Numbered from the stretch's first letter, positions 45,108-57,450 are shown. The stretch: DNA of 64,000 nt from Liopterus haemorrhoidalis (GCA_963971575.1 OZ020611.1:55151381-55215380); one strand, 5' to 3'. Notes: generated by a model not told the origin, from the letters alone. A program made the numbers and translations.

Positions 45108-45280
45108 GTGCTGCGAGTTATGTTTAGTGATGTACCGGATCACATAAAAGCCAGATCCGCGGATACGGATACGGATTATATGCGTCCTGATTCGCGGATG
45201 TGGATAGGGATATGGATCTTGCATTGCAGTAGAAAAACGAACGACCTTAAAGCGATAGTTAGATGTGTCGTGCTGTTCCT
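45108..45280 (+). repeat. Dispersed repeat, copy 2
   Basis: Second copy of the unit at 4345-4560, with tagtgatgtaccggatcaca and ccgcggatacggatacgga in the same order. The copies differ by about a fifth of positions by eye. No gene context. Confidence 0.5.
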
Positions 45281-45789
45281 ACAAAGCAAAGCATGCAAAC
45301 AGAGGGTACGAATACATAGAAAGATTGTTACCGGCGCCTATAAGTCCTTGCTAAATTGCGCCGACCAGCGAGGATAAATATCGGTTTACTTTCAATTATA
45401 CCCGGGCACGTAGAACGCTTGAAACATACACCGATGAGTAACAGGAATCTTTGAAACATAATTTATCAGCTTACAAAAAGCTGGCAATTACTTTTATGAT
45501 AATTTGTTGATTTTTTTGATAATTATAATAATATTTCTTTGATGTTGCGAATTACCGACTTTTGACTTCTTGGCAGAATAAATTTTGTTATTGTGTTATG
45601 AATTTGCTTTCCAACGTATAGTCTGCATAATTGGCATGTTTTAGAATATATATTACTCCCCTAAGCATCTACAGGAACATTTATTATAAACCAGGAATAT
45701 AATAAATGAATATAATAAAAGAGACTTTTAGTAAGAAGTGATTTTAATTGTCGTCAAATTAGGTAAGTGAAACATGCATGCATGTAATA

Positions 45790-45832
45790 TCGACTAGTCC
45801 GTAGTAGCTTCATTCCTCTAGTCGATATTACC
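45790..45832. repeat. Short inverted repeat
   Basis: A 13-bp arm (taatatcgactag) and its exact complement at the end of the interval, with a spacer of about 20 bases. No gene nearby; a tiny foldback. Confidence 0.5.
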
Positions 45833-45999
45833 TGCAATCAAATCTGTTTTATTTAGCCTGTGATATTGTAACAAAATATTATGAAAATCAAATTTTACCA
45901 GCTAATATATCATTAGTATTTGGATCAGTTCTTATCAGTTTATTCAATGCAAAATATTTTGTTCAACTTTCCTTTGATAAACAACTGCTGATTAAAACC

Positions 46000-48030
46000 A
46001 ATAAAAAATATTTTAATTCTTAAAAAATATAAATATCTACACTGTTCGTCTAACGACATTCACACATTGCTTAAAATAAAGTGAGGTTAGTTTTTCACAT
46101 AAACGTAGTGTTACGTTATACTACCGTTATATGGCAGCAATTATTTAGAGAAATAATGGGATAGTTGAAATTACCTGCGTAGTCGAAATTCGCTGCACTT
46201 ACCCTATATGACTTCGCTCCTTAGCCAGCATTTGTTGCCGAGTAATTTCCTGATTCTTACCCTTTTAAAAGAATTTTGTCTTCTGCATTGAAGCATGAAA
46301 AATTTGATTTTTGAAAAAAAAAACACGATTTTTCCCAAAAGTGTCCCCCACCCTGTATCCCAAAGGGATTGTTTTAAATATTTTTTGTTGCATACAAAAT
46401 ATTATGGACTTATATTGGATATATGGACTAATATTATAATATTATTATTATTATAAATATTAGTGACATTATTGTTGTTTTGAATTTATTCATGAGCAAC
46501 ACTGTTTTATTATACTATTAGTCTTTTGCAGGCATGAGTAAAAATTATTGCGTCGTAGAAATTATGTCCAAACGGTTGTACATAGAAAGTTAAAATTTGG
46601 CATTTTTGTACAATCTTTTGACCCACATACAGAAAAACTTAAACTTAAAAAAATTTAAACAAATATGTATCCAACAAAAAATAAATATATATTTTTTAAT
46701 TTTGTGTTTTAATATTTATTTATGTCTGTCTGTCAGTCTGTATGTCCGTCCGTCCGTCGGTCCGTCTGTCTGTGTGTGTACACGTGCAGAGCAAATGCGG
46801 CTAAAAGGAATTTTATGAAACTTCATATTTAAGCTTTTGTCATCAATGGCACAAGTTGATGAACTTTTGGTAAAAATCGGTTAACTAGAAATGGGAGTTT
46901 ACTCGTGTCGATTTTAAGATTTTTGCGAATATTTCTAATAATAGTTGCTATAAAAGCAATAACTAACAAATTTTATTTGAGACTTTTTTTGTCAACGTAA
47001 TTGTATCATACGTACAATACGTTACAATAATAACTACTCTGCTGCTAAAATGTATTTTATGCAAGTAGTTTGTTATCGCGGTTTTAAATTTGTGTTAACC
47101 ATCTTTTGATAAAAGGCCAAGCATTATTAAATCAGAGCAAAACACAAAATTTTGTGCAAGTGGAAATGCAATTTTCCATCCAACCGGAAAGCGTGCATGG
47201 GTTTAGTACCCTCCTTTCCTTGTCGTCACAGGGTAAATCTACTCTCGTCCAAAAGGCATGCTGTATAAAATCAGAGTCCATAAACTGTCATGAGCTCCCG
47301 GTCTATTATGAAACAAATAATGGAAGATATGAATTGTAAGATGAACGTGGAACTAAAAAGACTGACTGAGAACTGGAAAGCATTGAGAAATCCTGCAAAC
47401 TAACCAATGGGTTGAAAATTTAAGGAGAAGGATGTACAGATCGCTTAGCATGGGTTATTAATGTGAATATAGCAATTTGCATATATGTAAAGTTAAATAT
47501 AACCAAGTTTCATTAAAAAGTTCTTAACTATCATTTTAATTTTAGTATGAATAGAATGAAAGTATATCTAATTAGATACCAGATGACTCATCTTAAACCA
47601 GTCATAATTAGGATTTAACTATCGGACTAGTGAAATGTTTAAACCTAGTTTAACAAAACACTCCAGGTCATTTTTAAGCTTGACAAAAAATATAAGAAAT
47701 TTCTGGTTTTATTTCTTTTCTGTTATCTGACGATTTCTTTTCAGCGCCATCAAGCATGCACCTGCTTGTTCTCCTTTGATAAAAAACATAACAATTATTC
47801 CATAAAAAGTTATAAACATGTTCACATACGAACACTAATTAAATATTCGACCTTTACAGTTACCTTCAGGTAATTAAATATTGTAACGATACATTTGTTG
47901 TTAATTAGTTTTTGCATCCTTGTCAAAGTCCAACTTTGAACTTTTACTAGATGTTTATGATTGTTGTTTATATAAAAATAGATCCAGAACTAGACTACAT
48001 CCTATGGCACAGACTATCATTTTATTCTTA
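46000..48030 (+). other. AT-rich stretch, no gene seen
   Basis: Only short frames, none with similarity. It includes the simple repeat at 46722-46780 and no defined element ends. Confidence 0.4.
46722..46780 (+). repeat. Simple repeat (TCTG/CCGT)n
   Basis: A run of tctgtctgtc and ccgtccgtcc units. It is the core of a dispersed family whose tails (cagacagaca) recur near 54520, 57930 and 61750. Confidence 0.8.
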
Positions 48031-48599
48031 GATGTCAAAGCAGTGGCGTAAATAGGGGTATGCAAATTATTCCGTCGCATAGGGGCCCGATGCTCTAGCG
48101 ACCCCTTAAACGTTCTGCTGAATTAGAGCTACATATTTAAATTTTAAGTTAAAAAAGAAAATAAAAACTGATTTTTGCCTGTATAATGACATATGTATGA
48201 CTAGATTTGGGGCCCTTGGTTAAAGTTAATATTTTTGGTGTACAGCAACGGTGGCTATTTGCGATTGGAGCCCTTGGAACTAGACAAAAACGAAGATACT
48301 GTTTATTTTTAATATATGTACACTTGCATTAATCTAATGCCGGGTTTACATTGGTAGAGTAAAAGAGCTAGTAACTAGCGCAAGTACTACGCGCTTATTT
48401 TCAGGATAGAAGGTGTTCATACGCAATTGACATACATATCTTATTTTCTGGATAGTAAGTGTCAAAACACATTTGACATCTTCACTGTGATTTTGTAGTG
48501 AAATTATCTTTTTGCAAAAAATAGTTTATAAATGAGGATATACATCGTCGCCAGCGTGATGCCATTAAAGAAGTGGTATTTTGAATTACATCATTTCTT

Positions 48600-48845
48600 G
48601 TGGAGGAAATAATTGATTGTCTTATTGAAGTATTCGGTACAGAATATAAGCCTAAACAAAAATGGGTTAAAAAATGGATTGATAGAAGAACTACCCATGG
48701 CGCATCAGTCCTTCTATTTCGTGAATTAGCCGTGGAAGATCAAAAAGAGTAAAGACTGTGTTTAGGAATGACACCAGATGATTTTAATAGGCTATTAAAT
48801 TTAGTTAGTACATTAATACAACGATTTATTGAATCTTTGTAAATC
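48600..48845 (+). pseudogene. PIF/Harbinger nuclease N-terminal remnant
   Basis: Read on the plus strand, the peptide is KWVKKWIDRRTTHGASVLLF, then RELAVEDQKE, a stop, and LGMTPDDFNRLLNLV. The W-x7-RR...GA...LLxEL...DxxEY and M..xxF..LL pattern is the N-terminal region of PIF/Harbinger (HARBI1-type) nucleases. The DDE core is missing and at least one stop breaks the frame. Confidence 0.65.
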
Positions 48846-49401
48846 TTGGACATTAGTATATTTATATCTAGTCTTGTTTGATATGTAAATTTAATTAATA
48901 GTCACTACCTATGGTCATCATAGTATTATATTCAAAATTTAATTCCTGTTTTTCCTATTTTCTGTATACTTCAAGTTCATATATTGTCATATGATATTCT
49001 GCAATTTCACCATCCTTGGAGATGATTGATGTACAGTCTGTTAGATTTACGTTTAACTAACATAGGTAAATTATTTATAATTATATAAGATTGTTTACTT
49101 TACTGTTACGTTATTGTTATTGTTATTGTTATAGCACCTGAATAAGCTAACAATGTTGTTGGTGAAACGTTGTGTTGTTTAAAATAAACGCTACATGTCC
49201 AAAAAGCTGAATTAAATTATTTCCTAATTCTACCGTGTATCTTTATGTATAGCATAAGAATCTTTATGTGGCATATACATACATATATCTTTATAGCATA
49301 TGCAGAATATCTTAAAACCACTATATATTAAAATTAATGATTTTTGTGTATGTATGTATGTATGTTTCCTTGTGTATGCTTTAAGGTACGAAAATGTATT
49401 A

Positions 49402-50110
49402 TTAGGTCGTCAAGGATGAAATTTGTAGAAAAAAGGCAAAGTTTGTTGATAACTTACAAATATAAGGAATTTTTTAATTCATCAAAGTATGCACCCATAT
49501 TGTCTATACACTTAAGACATTTAAGCGGCAGGTTGTTCAGGCTGGTGGTATAAAACCCTGGCGAACGAGAGTCACTGAATTCCTGGAAGGTCAGTTTTAC
49601 ACCATTGTCGAAATTAACCTGTTTTCCTATTAAAAAGTTATCCAAATTACGGAAGAAGTGTTAGTTAGGGCTAGGTCTGGTTAGTATGGAGGATGATGAA
49701 AAAGTTTCAAGTCCAATTCTTGTAGTTTTGCCACAGTCATTTGTGCAGTGTGTGGTCTACCGTTATCAAGCAATAAGATAGGAGTCGATCTGTTAACCAA
49801 TCTAGGCCGGTTTTCTTTAAGATTTTGCATCATTTTGTCCTGTTGTTTGCAGTATATTTCTGTTGTGATCGATGAGCCAGTTTTTTGTTTTTTTTTTTGT
49901 TGTTTTTTAAGTTACCTGTACGAAATTTGGCGAACCAATTTGATATTGTCCGCTGCGTAATAACACTAGAGCCAAATACACTATTAATGTTTCGCGCGGT
50001 CTGCGATGCTGTAGTTCCACGTTCTTACGCACTCATACTTCAAAATAGTGCGAATTTTCGACCGTTCCATTTTCAACAAAATTTATTTTTATATTTTTTT
50101 GTAAGTTTTT
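49402..50110 (-). pseudogene. Mariner remnant (deleted, minus strand)
   Basis: The end ttaggtcgtcaagga after a TA at 49400 has the form of a mariner terminus. On the minus strand the C-terminal part reads LDNFLIGKQVNFDNGVKLTF to IDNMGAYFD, the conserved tail of mariner transposases, and a frame-shifted piece near 49980-50085 reads as the HTH region (TARNINSVFGSSVITQRTIS NWF). The block with DNGRPHTA-like residues is only partly left. The central region is deleted and frames change several times. The right TIR is lost. Confidence 0.65.
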
Positions 50111-50135
50111 TATAAGTTTTTGATATTTTTTAGAG

Positions 50136-51591
50136 CAGTGTTTCTTAACCAAAAACGCACCACGGACCAGTATAATATATAATTTTCTAACGCGGACCAC
50201 TAATAATAACACTGATAAACACACTATTTGTGACATGGAAATTTTTGTGTATTTCTGCTGAAAACAAATCTGTTAAGTTATTTTTTCTATCACCCATAGA
50301 TTTTCTGTAACAGGCAAATTTATTATTTGCAATATGCAACATTTTCATATTGCGTCAATTCACGACATGTATCTGCGGTGACGGTACACAAGTGGTTAAG
50401 ATCAGTTTATTCTTATTTATCAGGTATAAAAGTATGCTTCAAAATAGATTTCGTTCATTAGTAAATTACAGGTATCCGAATCTGTTGCATTTTCCATGTC
50501 GTGACTCGAGACTGGTTACTTTTTGAGTTCTAAGTAATTCAGTATACAGAAGGAGTGGCCACTACGTCAGACACTAACTTTTGGACAAAAAAACGTTAGA
50601 AGTAAACCAGAGGTTGACCCCAAAAACGTATTTTTCCCACCTTCACATATTAAATGGGGCTAAATAAAGAATTTGGTTAAAGTAATGGATCGAAACGGAA
50701 GAGGGTTTTTGTATCTAATACAAAAATTTCCGAGAATTAGTGAAGCAAAAATTAAAGAGGGCATATTTGTGTGTCCACAAATAAGAGAAATAATGAAAAA
50801 TTATGCACTTGACAGTATGCTAAATGAAGCTGAGATAAGAGCTTTGAGAGCTTTTAAAACAGTTGTTGCAAATTTTATTGGAAATGTGAGAGCTGAAAAT
50901 TACAGAGATATCGTGAATGAACTACTTCATGCCTACAAAGAAATGGGATGTAGGATGTCTTTAAAAATTCACTTTCTGGACTCTAATCTACATTTCTTTC
51001 CAGAAGATCTGGGTGCAGTAAGTGATGAGAAACGGTTCCACCAAGACATTTCCGCCATGGAAGAGCAATATCAGGGTAAATGGAGTCCAAATTTTCTGCC
51101 TGATTACTGCTGGATATTAATAAGGTATGCATCAGAAATAAAATATCGACGTAAAACATCAAAAGCAACATTTTGAGGTAAGTTAAAATTAATAATAATA
51201 CATCTGTCGATATATTTCGGTAGAAACCAACCATACCTCATAGCAAAAAAAAATGATGGGTGATAGAAAAAATCTGAGGTCATTTTCGGCTTTTAGTTCA
51301 AATTTTAAGTGGGGTACAGTATGTTTTGTCCATGTCACAAAAAATCAGTTCATTTTTGTTTACTAGTACAATTATTGGATTTTTTTTTTTTTGAAAACAA
51401 ATATTTTTAATGTGCTACTAAATACATTTATTTTATTTGTAGAAAATCACGGAAAGTTTACAGAAAATAAACAAAATATAAATTATTTACATAAAAAATC
51501 TGCATAAAATATAAAAAATTGCAAAAAACACGTATAAAAACATTCGTGGACCACTAAAATTTTTCTGGGGACCACCGGTTGAAAGACACTG
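50136..51591 (+). mobile_element. hAT-ended element, 1,456 bp, carrying an unusual ORF
   Basis: Ends CAGTGTTTCTTAACC and inverse of CAGTGTCTTTCAACC, with 8-bp flanks differing at the last base (ttttagag at 50128-50135, ttttagat at 51592-51599). Subterminal gcggaccac / gtggacc motifs match those in the MITEs at 34569 and 36752. The ORF inside (50673-51176) is not a typical hAT transposase. Confidence 0.75.
50601..51176 (+). pseudogene. C-terminal fragment of a widespread transposon protein
   Basis: The peptide runs PKNVFFPPSHIKWG, a stop, then IKNLVKVMDRNGRGFLYLI and, near its end, SLKIHFLDSNLHFFPEDLG and a RFHQDISAMEEQYQGKW block. The SLKIHFLHSHL...GERFHQDI...YQGKW motif is a long-known but poorly named transposon-encoded protein family in insects and other animals. 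Only the last third is kept and one stop interrupts it near 50655-50660. A second diverged copy lies at 54965-55740. I know the family only by motif, not by an assigned enzyme class. Confidence 0.7.
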
Positions 51592-52056
51592 TTTTAGATC
51601 ATACAATGATTTTTTAACCAGGCGAGATGTGTAAATTTCCAACAAAAAAAAAAAAAACAGAACGGTAAAATATTAAGCCAATGTCAAATAATAAGCTGTT
51701 AAAGTTAGCAATATTATTAACTACAAATTTCATACTTGACGACCTGATATTTATGAAATAAGACTCATATGTACGTATTTTTATTATTGCCTCCTTGGTG
51801 TCTTAAACACGTGCTTATATTGATTAATAGTTAATCCAACCCCAAAATCTCCAAAATTAGTATTCAATCAATTGGCTGTTGAGACTTTTTACTTTTGAAT
51901 TTCATCTTTTTTTAAGCTTTATAAATCAAGGGGGGGCCAAGAAATATTTCGCCTAGTTCTAGTTACACCACTGTGTCAAAGCACATTATTTTATAGATCT
52001 GTGATCATGGGCGTATACAGGATTTTTGTAGAGAGCGCTGAATTTACAATAATATA

Positions 52057-52751
52057 TTGCAAATGTCTGTCCACCAACAACACTGTAAAAAACTGTTGCT
52101 GCAGTTTTATGTAGTATGCTACAGGTTACTTAAAGCAGCCGAATATCTTAACCAAAGCCAAGATAATAAATTTACCATTTTCACCGACTCATTAAGTGCA
52201 ATCCAAGATCTACAAAAATTATATAGCAAGTGCACCACAGTGAAACAAATACAGGAAAATTTCCACCTAGCGAAGACAAACAATAAACAAGTAACAGTCG
52301 TATGGATACCATCGCATGTAGATATAACCGGTAATGAGGCAGCTGACAAAGCAGCAAAAGAGGCAACAGAAGCGAATGATATATTTGAAACCGCCATACC
52401 ATCTAACGACCTCAGAAACATAATAAAAATTCGGATACTAGACAACGTGGAAACAAGTGACAGGCAACAAGTTAAGAAATATAAAAGATTCAATCAATTA
52501 TCACAAGACTGCGTATAGGGCACACCAGTATCACGCATAAGTATCTATTAGATAAAGAGGAACAACCGCTCTGTGAAAGGTGCAACACAGATTACTGTCG
52601 AACATCTACTTGTCTACTGCGCAATATTTAACAGGGAAAGGCGAAAATATAACCTCCCAAACACTCTAGCGCAAATATTAAATAATGATGAAAGAAATAC
52701 TAAAAACCTAATACAGTACTTAAAAGACACAAAACTTATATCAAATATTTA
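52057..52751 (+). pseudogene. LINE RNase H and C-terminal region
   Basis: Contains FTIFTDSLSAIQDLQKL, then VTVVWIPSHVDITGNEAADK: the RNase H pattern D-S...W-x-P-x-H-x5-GNE-x-AD. The continuation RLRIGHTSITHKYLLD and, after a frame change, TVEHLLVYC...ISNI ending at 52751 is the usual tail after RNase H. The N-terminal part of the element is missing, and a stop plus a frameshift near 52515-52600 break it. Confidence 0.75.
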
Positions 52752-52915
52752 ATGCAGCTATGTAAATTTAAATTAATATTTGTATGTATATCATGTACAC
52801 CCTATATACAAAATGTAAAAACTATCACACAATATCTAATGTAAAAGTGTACTTTATATCAAATGTATATACAATGTATCATTATGTAATTGTAATTTGT
52901 AACAACTAACATGTA

Positions 52916-54222
52916 CCTAGTAGGGACATAAATATTGTTACAAATATTTTGTGAAATAAAATGAAAACTACAATTAAGTTTTTCACCAAATTTTATTGAC
53001 ATTTGTACTTATACATAAGTTATTCATAATTGGTATAATTATTAAAAATTACCACCTTTGGCTTTAATGCAGGCCTTAAGTCGTACAGGCCAATCATCGA
53101 TAGCCGCACGTACGACTTCCATGGGAAAATTGGCTACAGCTCGAGCTAAAGCCTGTTTCACAGATTCAATATTTGGCTATCGTTTGTGGCAAACCATGTT
53201 CTCTAAAACGGTCCATAGCTTGTAATCTAAAGTATTAAAATCTGAACTTGCAGCGGGCCAATTTTCTACGCCGATAAAATCAAGAACATTGTTTAAAAGC
53301 CACGTTTGGGCTGTTTTAGTTTTATGGCGTGGGGCAGAATCCTGTTGGAATGTCCATGACTGATCTTGAAAGAGAGCATGATTAAGGGGTTTTACAACAT
53401 CTTCCAGGACCGTTTGTTGGTAGACTCTAACTGATGTTTTCACCCCTTTTTCACAAAAATGAAGGTCAGTTACTCCATCATAGGAAACGCCTCACCAAAC
53501 CATCACTGAAGTTGGGTGGTGACCTTTTTCTATCCTTGGAACTACTTCCAAGGCTTCAGTAGATGACCTGGCATAAACCCTGTCATTTTGTTTGATGAAT
53601 TTTTTCTGTATAGTAAAAATTTTCTCGTCGGTAACAAGGATTTTCTTGTGTTTGTCGTCTGCGTACTTGATTAACAAGCGTTTCGATTTTTCGACCCTAT
53701 TTTTTTAAGAGGCACAGTTAGTAATTTTCCAGTGCGGCGTTTGAAGGCCCCAAGACACAAATCTTTTTTCAAAATGCGCGCCATTGATTTTCGCGAAATT
53801 TTCATTTCGCGGGACATAATTTTTTGTTTTCGCAACGGATTTCTTGCTATTTTGGCCTTAACAGCTTTGATAGTTTGTGGCGTGCGTACTGTTCTCGGGC
53901 GCCCGAATCTTTTTCGGTCTTTTATGTCCCCAGTTTCCTCAAACAATTTGATGCACTGATACACAAACATTCGACCAATGCCGAGCGGACGTAGAAATGT
54001 TTGATTTTTCCATCTTACATTTATAAAGCACAATAACTGCAATTCGGTTTTCTTTGCCTGACCATTCCATGGTAACACACAACACAAAATCAAATTCTTT
54101 CCACAGTAAAGTAATTTATAGGTTAACTCATGATTACCAACTGTCTAAATTTGGGTGCGCTCATTTTTATTATTTTTATTGGGTGCGTTCATTATTGTAA
54201 CAGTATTTATGTCCCTACTAGG
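52916..54222 (-). mobile_element. maT-type mariner, 1,307 bp
   Basis: TIRs CCTAGTAGGGACATAAAT, matching over about 28 bp, with flanking TA target at 52914-52915 and 54223-54224. The length and TA target are those of Tc1/mariner elements. The transposase gene inside (minus strand) has the DD37D signature of the maT group. Confidence 0.85.
53042..54070 (-). pseudogene. DD37D (maT) transposase, broken
   Basis: N-terminal HTH (GIGRMFVYQCIKLFEETGDI) with the GRPRT linker, then D1 in ILVTDEKIFTIQ, D2 in FQQDSAPRHK and D3 in WPAASSDFNTLD. I count 37 residues between the second and third Asp, which defines DD37D. The frame is broken by a frameshift near 53680, a stop at MVW* near 53490, and a stop near 53170 (KR*PNIES). 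The C-terminal end reads CIKAKGGNF. It is non-functional as it stands, and a relative would be needed for mobility. Confidence 0.85.
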
Positions 54223-54660
54223 TATATCTATAGGATGGGGTGCTAATAATCTTAGCTATTGAAGCAGCCATAAATAAATGAATTAAAAAAAAAAAAAATG
54301 ATGCTGCCTGCAACAACTACTGGTGCAAACAATTGGTACTTAAATAAAACTCTGATTTGCATTGCGTGTGACAGTGCTGGATTTATGTGTAGGCCAAGTA
54401 GACCGAGATCTAGAGTCCCGCGGATTTGGTGGCACTGACAATACCTGGTTTTTCTTTTTTAGAGATTTGTACGTATGACCACAAAAAAACCTTATAACGT
54501 CACTCATGCGTCTGTCTGTCTGTACGATAGACAGACCCGTTCAGCCATTTGGCTACAATTTCTACCGGACAGACAGACACAAGTGACGTCATAATAATTT
54601 TTAGTCATACCCTACAAATCCCTAAAAATATACTAAGTACAGGTTCCTTAACTAGTATAA

Positions 54661-56041
54661 CACAGGTCAACAAAATAAAATTTTTTTTTGAGTCTTTATT
54701 TTAATGCCTATTTTCTGGTTCTTTATGTCGAAAAATAACTAAAACCTTCGTTTATTTTTGAAAAACTTTGCTTTTGTACCTTTAACAACGATCAATATAT
54801 ATTTATTTATTTTTATGACCATATAAGGAGAAGCGTGTTTTATTAAGTAAGGGTGGGGACGAGCGGATGGATAGCAAGTGGCATTTCACTTACGTGGTTC
54901 ATAGTCGGTATGCGCATGCGCATTGCACCGATACAACGCATTTTGTGTGACGGCAGATCCACAAATGGCGTCAAGAAGTTGTAAACACGAGGTAGACTCA
55001 ATCTGCTATATTTACGGCGAATTTATCAAAACAAGAGATAAAAAATTTGCTTTGGCTAGAAATTTAAAGCTTTGTGAAGCTTATATCAAAGATCAAATCG
55101 GTAATATTTGAACCACAACTCATTAACTCAAAAGACTTAAATGACTTAGTTAGAGATCTGAACCTGCCCAAAAGTTAAGCAGAAATCCTAGCTTCTCGGT
55201 TGAAACAGTGGAATTTGCTTGAGACAAATGTATCAATAAGTGATCAAAGAAAGCGTCATGAAGCATTTTCTTGCTTTTTCACTAAAGAAGACGGACTTTG
55301 TTATTGTAATGATGTGAATGGATTGTTTGAAGAAATCGGAATCTCACGCATTCCTTCTGACTGGCGTCTTTTTATAGACAGTTCTACAAAAAGTTTAAAA
55401 GCTGCCCTTCTGCGTAATCGAAATAAATGTCCATGTCTTCCTTTGGATCATGCCGTAATGCTCAAAGAAAATTCTCAAAACAGAGTAGACAGTTACAAAG
55501 AGCTTTTTGCAACTATGCTTGATAACTTTAAACTCATGGGTTCCAGAATGTCCCTTATACACAATGTTACACGCTCACTTGGACCAATTTAAAGATAACA
55601 TGGGAGCCTATTCGGAAGAACAAGGTGAACGTTATCATCAAGACGTGATGGACTTTGAACGTCGTTATCAGGGGCAATACAATGAGAGTATGATGGGGAC
55701 TATATTTGGGGGTTAATACGAGAAAGTCCATACAATCACAGAAGAAATACGAAAAATAATCATTTCTAAACTTTTTTATATATTCTGTTACAGTAAGTTG
55801 TTTGTTTCTAACGGTTTTCTTGTAAATAAAACTTATTCAAATTCATAACAAAAGTTTGTATTAGTTTTACATACAATAAAGGTCTGAAAAAAGGGAAATT
55901 TTCTTAAAATTCCGTAATTTCATTCTGATAGCTACAAAAGCAAACTTTTTCGGGTGAAACTATGTTTTCTTTAATTAATAATGTAGAAGAAATAAAAATC
56001 TGATATGCAGAACCCAGACTCAAAATTCCTGTTGACCGGTG
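54661..56041 (+). mobile_element. CAC-ended DNA element, 1,381 bp
   Basis: Ends CACAGGTCAACA and inverse of CACCGGTCAACA, followed by a shared ATTTTGAGTC-like block. A 3-bp duplication (taa at 54658-54660 and 56042-56044) flanks it. CAC termini with a 3-bp target duplication point to a CACTA/EnSpm-type or related superfamily, which is inference. It carries the pseudogene at 54965-55740. Confidence 0.65.
54965..55740 (+). pseudogene. Same transposon protein family, internally deleted
   Basis: A first part starts MASRSCKHEVDSICYIYGEF and continues, across a frame change near 55100, into ILASRLKQWNLL, then a CYCNDVNGLFEEIGI block and PSDWRLFIDSS. After a gap it resumes with SRMSL..., then AYSEEQGERYHQDVMDFERR and RYQGQYNESMMG. 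The GERxHQDV...RYQGQY motif is shared with 50601-51176. The central part is deleted and frames shift at least twice. Confidence 0.7.
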
Positions 56042-57375
56042 TAATCAATTCATGATGTTTTCTCGCATGAGTGACTGAAGTAGAATTTCTTAGTTATACC
56101 AACGAAATTCTAAGAATGGTACAATAAATAAAAAATCATCTCAGACATCACTGTCAACGAAAGTACTAGTACACGGTACCGTTGCGTACCACAACAAAAA
56201 CCAGTGCCCTATATCACCGGTCACCGTATTTGATACAGTGCATGGTTACTGACCTATTCAAATCAATTCACACTTTCAATATTTCTGTCACTTTCAACAT
56301 ACAGAATAAGCTAAATATATCATCGAATATTATGCAAAATTGCTAAAAGCGAATGTTAGTCATATACAAGCTTTATACGTAATATTTGGGCCAATGGTTA
56401 TTGGCCTTTTACTACCGAATTAAAAATCGAATGACGTTAACATGGTTATATCAAATGACTTTTATGAACTGAAACAGTCTGAAAGAGAAAGTTTAAGAGT
56501 GAATGCTTTCGTAGCCGGAGTTGAACACAGATACGAATATATCCCACTCAACTGGACCAGATATCTAAAGATAGTATCAATTACAACAATATCTGTTATA
56601 TATAGACAATACGAATTTGTACAACTTTTTAGTTCCTCTAAAGTGAGAAAGGAATGTACAATATTTTATGTTATTCATTTACTTGTTACATCATCTTGCG
56701 AAATCGTAACATGGAGATTAAATATACTTGAAAGTAAAATATATTAATATTAAACACATGAGCATATTCAACTAGATGTTAATTTTGTGCGCCATTAAGC
56801 CTCATTTATTGGTGACTCAAATTAACGCGTATCCCTCTAGTGGCAATAAGGTGAACACTTGATAAAAGTATACTGTCTTTTTTACGTATGGTTCAGCATG
56901 TGATTTTTTGTTTCTGTCCATTCTCAATCCGTTTTTACAACGAGTAAAGTGATAAATTTAAGAAAAAATTTATGTGAAGTGTGAATTTTCACACATTTCA
57001 GGCTTTCGTAGGTATTTAGTAAGCGAATGATGATTATTTGGGATGCCAAAACAACTTTTATGTTAAAATATTTTTTTGTTAATTTTAATTCAAATGCCTA
57101 ATACAATTATTTAGGTTTCTAAATATGTGCAGTATTTATACTTTTTTTTTATATAGCAAGTTTTATTAAGATTTTGAAAATTGCACCTATGGCTTCCATT
57201 GGTTGTTTTAAGTCATAACTCTGACCCTCTGATTTCGTGTATTCAATTTCAACAATTTCCACTGGTTATTAAATTTAAGCTTTTAAAAATTAAATGCAAC
57301 ATTTGCCCAAATATAACAAGAATTTAAAAAAAAATAATTTAAACAAAATGCAAAAAAAAACAGAAAAAATAATAT
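56042..57375 (+). other. AT-rich stretch, no gene assigned
   Basis: Contains a 101-codon frame at 56442-56747 with no recognised similarity. No termini of a mobile element were resolved. Confidence 0.35.
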
Positions 57376-57450
57376 TATCTCGAGACCGGAGCGAACCCTA
57401 GTTTGCAAATTAGAACACTTGAATGCTAACCATTACACTATCAAAGCATG
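57376..57450 (-). repeat. tRNA-like sequence (pseudogene or SINE head)
   Basis: On the minus strand it shows an A box (tagtgtaatggttagca) and a B-box-like ggttcgctcc. The 5' gctttga and 3' tctcgag ends do not pair well, so no functional acceptor stem exists. Most likely an old tRNA-derived SINE or a tRNA pseudogene. Confidence 0.5.

Larger units (their letters stand above)
48044..51973. mobile_element. Host hAT element, 3,930 bp, with nested elements
   Basis: Ends CAGTGGCGTAAATAGG and inverse of CAGTGGTGTAACTAG, with an exact 8-bp target duplication (tgtcaaag at 48036-48043 and 51974-51981). Within it lie a PIF/Harbinger remnant, a decayed mariner and a second hAT element. No transposase belonging to this layer was recognised. 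Confidence 0.75.
52040..54298 (+). mobile_element. 5'-truncated LINE, split by a mariner
   Basis: The body starts with an RNase H domain and ends in a 3' tail, with an A-rich end (aaatgaatta then As) at about 54275-54298. The mariner at 52916-54222 sits in the 3' UTR and is bounded by TA, so the LINE was present first. RNase H in this position is typical of I, LOA and R1-type LINEs and not of plain Jockey elements. Clade not assigned. Confidence 0.75.

Noticed and set aside
54373..54438. Possible 66-bp hAT MITE (CAGTGC...GCACTG)
   Set aside because: Flanks show no 8-bp duplication and the inverted ends are only six bases.
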